Assembly (NCBI GenBank): GCA_945868935.1 | Contig: CAMBNE010000046.1 | Location: 1 to 7,275, forward strand | DNA length: 7,275 bases | Source of the DNA: an uncultured Clostridia bacterium | GTDB taxonomy: Bacteria > Bacillota > Clostridia > Oscillospirales > Acutalibacteraceae | Direction: 5' to 3' | Position numbers and translations under genes: made by a program | Notes under the pieces: generated by a model | The model's input: the letters and a program-made list of their open reading frames with translations, nothing else | Told to the model about the DNA's origin: nothing | Database searches by the model: none | In this document: positions 3,569 to 7,275 of the stretch, one piece after another | Numbering within the stretch: position 1 is the stretch's first letter | Layout: every line of letters begins with the position of its first letter

Positions 3569-6500
3569 ATGGCAAGAAAAATGAAAACCATGGATGGTAA
3601 CAGCGCTGTTGCTCACGTTTCCTATGCGTTTACAGACGTTGCTGCTATCTATCCTATCACACCTTCTTCCGTAATGGCTGACCTTACCGACAAATTCTCG
3701 GCACAGGGCGTTAAAAACCTTTTCGGAAGAGAAGTTCAGGTAACAGAAATGCAGTCCGAGGGCGGTGCTTCAGGTGCTGTTCACGGCTCGCTCGCAGCAG
3801 GCGCTCTGACAACTACTTACACAGCATCACAGGGCTTGCTCCTTATGATTCCCAATATGTACAAGATGGCAGGTGAGCTTCTCCCCGGCGTAATTCACGT
3901 TTCGGCTCGTGCGCTCACAAGCCACGCTCTTTCAATTTTCGGTGACCACTCCGATATTTACGCTTGTCGTCAGACAGGTTACGCAATGCTCTGCTCAAAC
4001 AACCCTCAGGAATGTATGGACCTTGCAGCAGTTGCTCACCTTGCAGCTATCAAGGGCAGAGTTCCTTTCCTCCACTTCTTTGACGGCTTCAGAACTTCTC
4101 ACGAAATTCAGAAGATTGAAGAGTGGGATTATGCAGACCTTGCAGATATGCTCGACTGGGACGCTGTTGAAGAGTTCCGCCGCCGTTCGCTTAACCCCGA
4201 GCACCCCGTAACAAGAGGTACTGCTCAGAACGACGATATCTTCTTCCAGGCAAGAGAAGCTTGTAACAAGTACTACGACGCTGTTCCCGAGGTTGTAGTT
4301 GAATATATGAACAAAGTCAACGCTAAAATCGGCACTGACTACAAACCCTTTAACTACTACGGTGCAGAGGACGCTGAGCACGTTATCGTTGCTATGGGTT
4401 CAGTCTGCGACTGTGCAGAAGAAGTTGTTGACTACCTCAACGCCGCAGGCGAAAAGGTTGGTCTTCTTAAGGTTCGTCTTTACAGACCTTTCGTTGCTGA
4501 CTATATGCTCAGCGAGCTTCCCAAGACTGTCAAGACAATCTCTGTTCTCGACAGAACAAAGGAGCCCGGCGCACACGGCGAGCCTCTCTACCTTGACGTT
4601 CTTGCCGCTATCAACGACTCTGACTTCGCAGGCGTAAAGGTATTCACAGGCAGATACGGCCTCGGCTCAAAGGATACAACACCCGGCGACATTATCGCTG
4701 TTTACAGAAACGCTGAAAGCGAAGCTCCCAAGAAGAGATTTACAATCGGTATCGTTGACGACGTTACAAACCTCTCTCTCCCGATTGTTGAGAATCCCGA
4801 CACAACTCCCAAGGGCACACACAGCTGTAAGTTCTGGGGTCTCGGCGCTGACGGTACTGTCGGTGCTAACAAGAACTCAATCAAAATCATCGGCGACAAC
4901 ACAGATATGTACGCTCAGGGCTACTTTGCATACGACTCAAAGAAGTCGGGCGGTCTTACAGTTTCTCACCTCCGTTTCGGTGATACACCCATCAAGTCAA
5001 CCTACTACATTTCAAAGGCTGACTTCGTAGCTTGCCACAACCCCTCATACGTTGACAAGTACGACATTGTTGACGACCTCAAGGAAGGCGGTTCATTCCT
5101 TCTTAACTGTCCTTGGGACGTTGAGGAGCTTTCCGAAAGACTTCCCGGCAAGATGAAGAGAATTCTTGCTGAAAGAAATATCAACTTCTACACAATCGAC
5201 GGTATCAAGATTGGTAAGGAAATCGGTCTTGGCGGCAGAATCAACACAGTTCTTCAGTCGGCATTCTTCAAGATTGCAGACATTATCCCTGCTGAAAAGG
5301 CAAAAGAGCTTATGAAGGCTGCTGCAAAGAAATCATATATGAAGAAAGGTCAGGCTGTCGTAGATATGAACTACGCTGCTATTGACCGTGGTATGGAAGA
5401 CCTCAAGAAGGTTGAAATTCCTGCTGACTGGGCAAACTGCACAGACGACGCTGTTGCAGATAAGGCTGAAGGTCAGGGCGCACTCGTTGAGTATGTAAAC
5501 GGCATCTTAAAGCCTGTTAACTCCTACAAGGGTAACCAGCTCCCCGTATCCTCATTTATGGACCACGTTGACGGTACAGCTCCCAACGGCTCCTCTGCAT
5601 TTGAAAAGAGAGGTATCGCTGTTGACGTTCCCGAATGGAACTCAGAGAATTGTATCCAGTGTAACAAGTGTGCAATCGTTTGTCCTCACGCTGTTATCCG
5701 TCCCGTTCCTATGACTGACGCAGAGGTTGCTGCTGCTCCCGAGGGCACAGACGCAATTCCTATGATTGGTCTTAAGGACTTAAAGTTCGTTATGACTGTT
5801 TCAACTCTTGACTGTACAGGCTGCGGCGCTTGCGCTAACGTATGTCCGGGCAAGAAGGGCGAAAAGGCTCTTACAATGAAGCCTATCGACTCACAGCGTT
5901 CAAAGCAGGCTATCTTTGACTACGCTCTCACAATAGACGAGAAGCCCGAGGTTGCTGAGAAATTCAAGTTCTCAACAGTTAAGGGCAGCCAGTTCAAACA
6001 GCCGCTCCTCGAGTTCTCAGGCGCTTGCGCAGGCTGCGGTGAAACACCTTACGCTAAGCTCGTTACACAGCTCTTCGGTGACAGAATGTTCATCGCTAAC
6101 GCAACAGGCTGTTCATCAATCTGGGGTGCTTCTGCTCCTGCAACACCTTACACAAAGAACAAGAAGGGCTACGGTCCCGCTTGGCAGAACTCACTGTTTG
6201 AGGACAACGCAGAGTTCGGTCTTGGTATGGCTCTCGGTCAGAAGGCTATCCGCAACAGACTTATTGAATATGTTGAAAATATCCAGAAGGATACTGACAG
6301 CGCTGATCTTAAGACAGCTTGTCAGAACTACCTCGACACAGTAACAGACTCTACTTCAAGCCGTGCTGCAACAGACGTTCTTATTGCAGAGCTTGAGAAG
6401 AACACAGAGGACGCTAAGGTTGGCGAGCTTGTTAAGAAGACTCTTGTTGACAAGGACGAGCTTGCTAAGAAGTCAATGTGGATCTTCGGCGGCGACGGCT

Positions 6501-7129
6501 GGGCTTACGATATCGGCTTCGGCGGTCTTGACCACGTTATCGCATCAGGCGAAAACGTAAACATCCTCGTATTCGATACAGAGGTTTACTCCAACACAGG
6601 CGGTCAGGCTTCAAAGGCTACTCCTGTCGGCTCTGTTGCACAGTTCGCAGCAGCAGGTAAGGCTGTTAAGAAGAAAGACCTCGCAGCTATCGCAATGAGC
6701 TACGGCTATGTATACGTTGCACAGTGCGCTATGGGTGCTGACAACAATCAGGTGCTCAAGGCTATGGTAGAGGCTGAAAGCTACAACGGTCCTTCACTCA
6801 TCATCTGCTATGCTCCCTGTATCAACCACGGTATCAAGGGCGGTATGGGTATTGCACAGCTCGAGGAGAAGAAGGCAGTTGAGGCTGGCTACTGGAACAT
6901 CTTCCGTTTCGATCCCCGTCTTGCTGACGAAGGAAAGAATCCGTTTATGCTCGACGGCAAGGCTCCTTCTGCTTCTTACCGTGACTTCATCATGGGCGAA
7001 GTTCGTTACAACTCACTTACCCGTTCATTCCCCGAGAGAGCAGAAGAGCTCTTTACAGAGGCTGAAAAGGTAGCTGAGAAGAAGTACGCTCATCTTGAAA
7101 AGCTCGCAAGCTTTGACGACGCAAACTGA
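3569..7129 (+). CDS. nifJ: Pyruvate:ferredoxin (flavodoxin) oxidoreductase, single-chain
   Basis: Cytosolic enzyme that oxidises pyruvate with CoA to acetyl-CoA and CO2, passing electrons to ferredoxin or flavodoxin; the central pyruvate step of fermentative Clostridia. 1186 aa, full length for the homodimeric type with alpha, beta, gamma and delta parts fused. The N-terminal domain shows AAIYPITPSS with Thr31, Glu64 in MQSEGGA and Arg114 in SARAL, the same numbers as the catalytic residues of the Desulfovibrio africanus enzyme. Two 4Fe-4S ferredoxin motifs follow: Cys695/698/701/705 and Cys749/752/755/759. The proximal cluster ligands are Cys820 and Cys823 (CAGCGE), Cys848 (TGCSS) and Cys1084 (APCINHG). 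The TPP/Mg motif is GDGWAYDIG from 975. AAAGGAGG (3552-3559) lies 9 bases before the ATG, an excellent ribosome site. Codon choice (GCT, CTC, ACA, GTT rich) is more uniform than in its neighbours, consistent with high expression. It is monocistronic between its own promoter and terminator. Confidence 0.98.
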   Translation: MARKMKTMDGNSAVAHVSYAFTDVAAIYPITPSSVMADLTDKFSAQGVKNLFGREVQVTEMQSEGGASGAVHGSLAAGALTTTYTASQGLLLMIPNMYKMAGELLPGVIHVSARALTSHALSIFGDHSDIYACRQTGYAMLCSNNPQECMDLAAVAHLAAIKGRVPFLHFFDGFRTSHEIQKIEEWDYADLADMLDWDAVEEFRRRSLNPEHPVTRGTAQNDDIFFQAREACNKYYDAVPEVVVEYMNKVNAKIGTDYKPFNYYGAEDAEHVIVAMGSVCDCAEEVVDYLNAAGEKVGLLKVRLYRPFVADYMLSELPKTVKTISVLDRTKEPGAHGEPLYLDVLAAINDSDFAGVKVFTGRYGLGSKDTTPGDIIAVYRNAESEAPKKRFTIGIVDDVTNLSLPIVENPDTTPKGTHSCKFWGLGADGTVGANKNSIKIIGDNTDMYAQGYFAYDSKKSGGLTVSHLRFGDTPIKSTYYISKADFVACHNPSYVDKYDIVDDLKEGGSFLLNCPWDVEELSERLPGKMKRILAERNINFYTIDGIKIGKEIGLGGRINTVLQSAFFKIADIIPAEKAKELMKAAAKKSYMKKGQAVVDMNYAAIDRGMEDLKKVEIPADWANCTDDAVADKAEGQGALVEYVNGILKPVNSYKGNQLPVSSFMDHVDGTAPNGSSAFEKRGIAVDVPEWNSENCIQCNKCAIVCPHAVIRPVPMTDAEVAAAPEGTDAIPMIGLKDLKFVMTVSTLDCTGCGACANVCPGKKGEKALTMKPIDSQRSKQAIFDYALTIDEKPEVAEKFKFSTVKGSQFKQPLLEFSGACAGCGETPYAKLVTQLFGDRMFIANATGCSSIWGASAPATPYTKNKKGYGPAWQNSLFEDNAEFGLGMALGQKAIRNRLIEYVENIQKDTDSADLKTACQNYLDTVTDSTSSRAATDVLIAELEKNTEDAKVGELVKKTLVDKDELAKKSMWIFGGDGWAYDIGFGGLDHVIASGENVNILVFDTEVYSNTGGQASKATPVGSVAQFAAAGKAVKKKDLAAIAMSYGYVYVAQCAMGADNNQVLKAMVEAESYNGPSLIICYAPCINHGIKGGMGIAQLEEKKAVEAGYWNIFRFDPRLADEGKNPFMLDGKAPSASYRDFIMGEVRYNSLTRSFPERAEELFTEAEKVAEKKYAHLEKLASFDDAN

Positions 7130-7167
7130 TTCGACTGATTCTTAATCGGAATTAATATGAAATAATT

Positions 7168-7209
7168 AACCGCAGAGGCAGGTCGCATAAACTTGCTTCT
7201 GCGGTTTTT
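7168..7209 (+). terminator. Rho-independent terminator of nifJ
   Basis: A 16-bp RNA stem: AACCGCAGAGGCAGGT (7168-7183) with ACTTGCTTCTGCGGTT (7191-7206), loop CGCATAA, two G-U wobbles (7177/7197 and 7181/7193), all other pairs Watson-Crick, followed by T's to 7209. Confidence 0.92.
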
Positions 7210-7253
7210 GCAATTAAACGATAATTTAGCGTTGGAATTATAGCAACGTTGAC

Positions 7254-7275
7254 GTAGGGACACGGCGTGCCGTGT
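7254..7275. repeat. GC-rich palindromic repeat, cut by the window edge
   Basis: ACACGGC (7260-7266), GT, GCCGTGT (7269-7275), preceded by GTAGGG; the expected matching CCCTAC would lie just past the window. GC-rich in AT-rich surroundings. It resembles REP-like 'GTAGGG-CACGGC-RT-GCCGTG' palindromes that I recall from other bacterial genomes. It is not followed by a visible T tract, but its right flank is missing, so a second terminator is possible. Confidence 0.45.

Noticed and set aside
3909..7073. Several out-of-frame ORFs of 65-130 codons inside nifJ
   Set aside because: All are shadows of the full-length PFOR frame, which carries every expected motif without interruption; they lack ribosome sites and family features.

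Overview
The window looks like chromosomal DNA from a gut-type, strictly anaerobic Firmicute of the class Clostridia (Ruminococcus/Oscillospiraceae-like). This is an inference from the single-chain pyruvate:ferredoxin oxidoreductase, the C_GCAxxG_C_C family protein, the AGGAGG-type ribosome binding sites, the sigma-A-like promoters and the moderate GC with AT-rich spacers. No rRNA, tRNA, CRISPR array or transposase gene is visible.

Layout. (1) 1-521: the C-terminal third of an acetolactate synthase large subunit, entering from the left edge and closed by a perfect 13-bp terminator hairpin. (2) 522-838: a non-coding spacer carrying a MITE-like sequence of about 265 bp whose ends are inverted, GGAGTGT-rich repeats. 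(3) 839-2139: a two-gene operon, with a cysteine-rich C_GCAxxG_C_C protein overlapping a Cof-type HAD phosphatase by ATGA; the operon's terminator stem contains the HAD stop codon. (4) 2140-2431: a compact locus with the layout of a type I toxin-antitoxin system. An extended -10 promoter drives a structured mRNA encoding a 21-residue hydrophobic peptide with a Lys3 tail. A consensus promoter on the other strand fires back into it and makes an antisense RNA of about 97 nt that ends at its own terminator inside the end of the peptide gene. (5) 2432-3217, minus strand: a secreted lipoprotein with two GAWK-type beta-rich repeats. (6) 3218-3568: a divergent regulatory region with promoters for both neighbours and several dyad symmetries. 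(7) 3569-7129: a complete nifJ-type pyruvate:ferredoxin oxidoreductase with all expected catalytic and cluster residues, then a 16-bp terminator stem. (8) 7210-7275: short AT-rich DNA ending in a GC-rich palindrome cut by the window edge.

How the parts relate. Acetolactate synthase and PFOR both use pyruvate and TPP but are separate transcription units. The most interesting unit is the tiny toxin/antisense locus. Its mRNA 5' and 3' ends are complementary, its Shine-Dalgarno can be hidden in a CCCC/GGGG hairpin, and the antisense RNA begins exactly at the 3' arm of the long-range stem. This suggests a switch in which antisense pairing displaces the long-range stem and lets the ribosome site close. 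The lipoprotein gene reads toward the antitoxin with no terminator between, so lipoprotein transcription may add antitoxin RNA.
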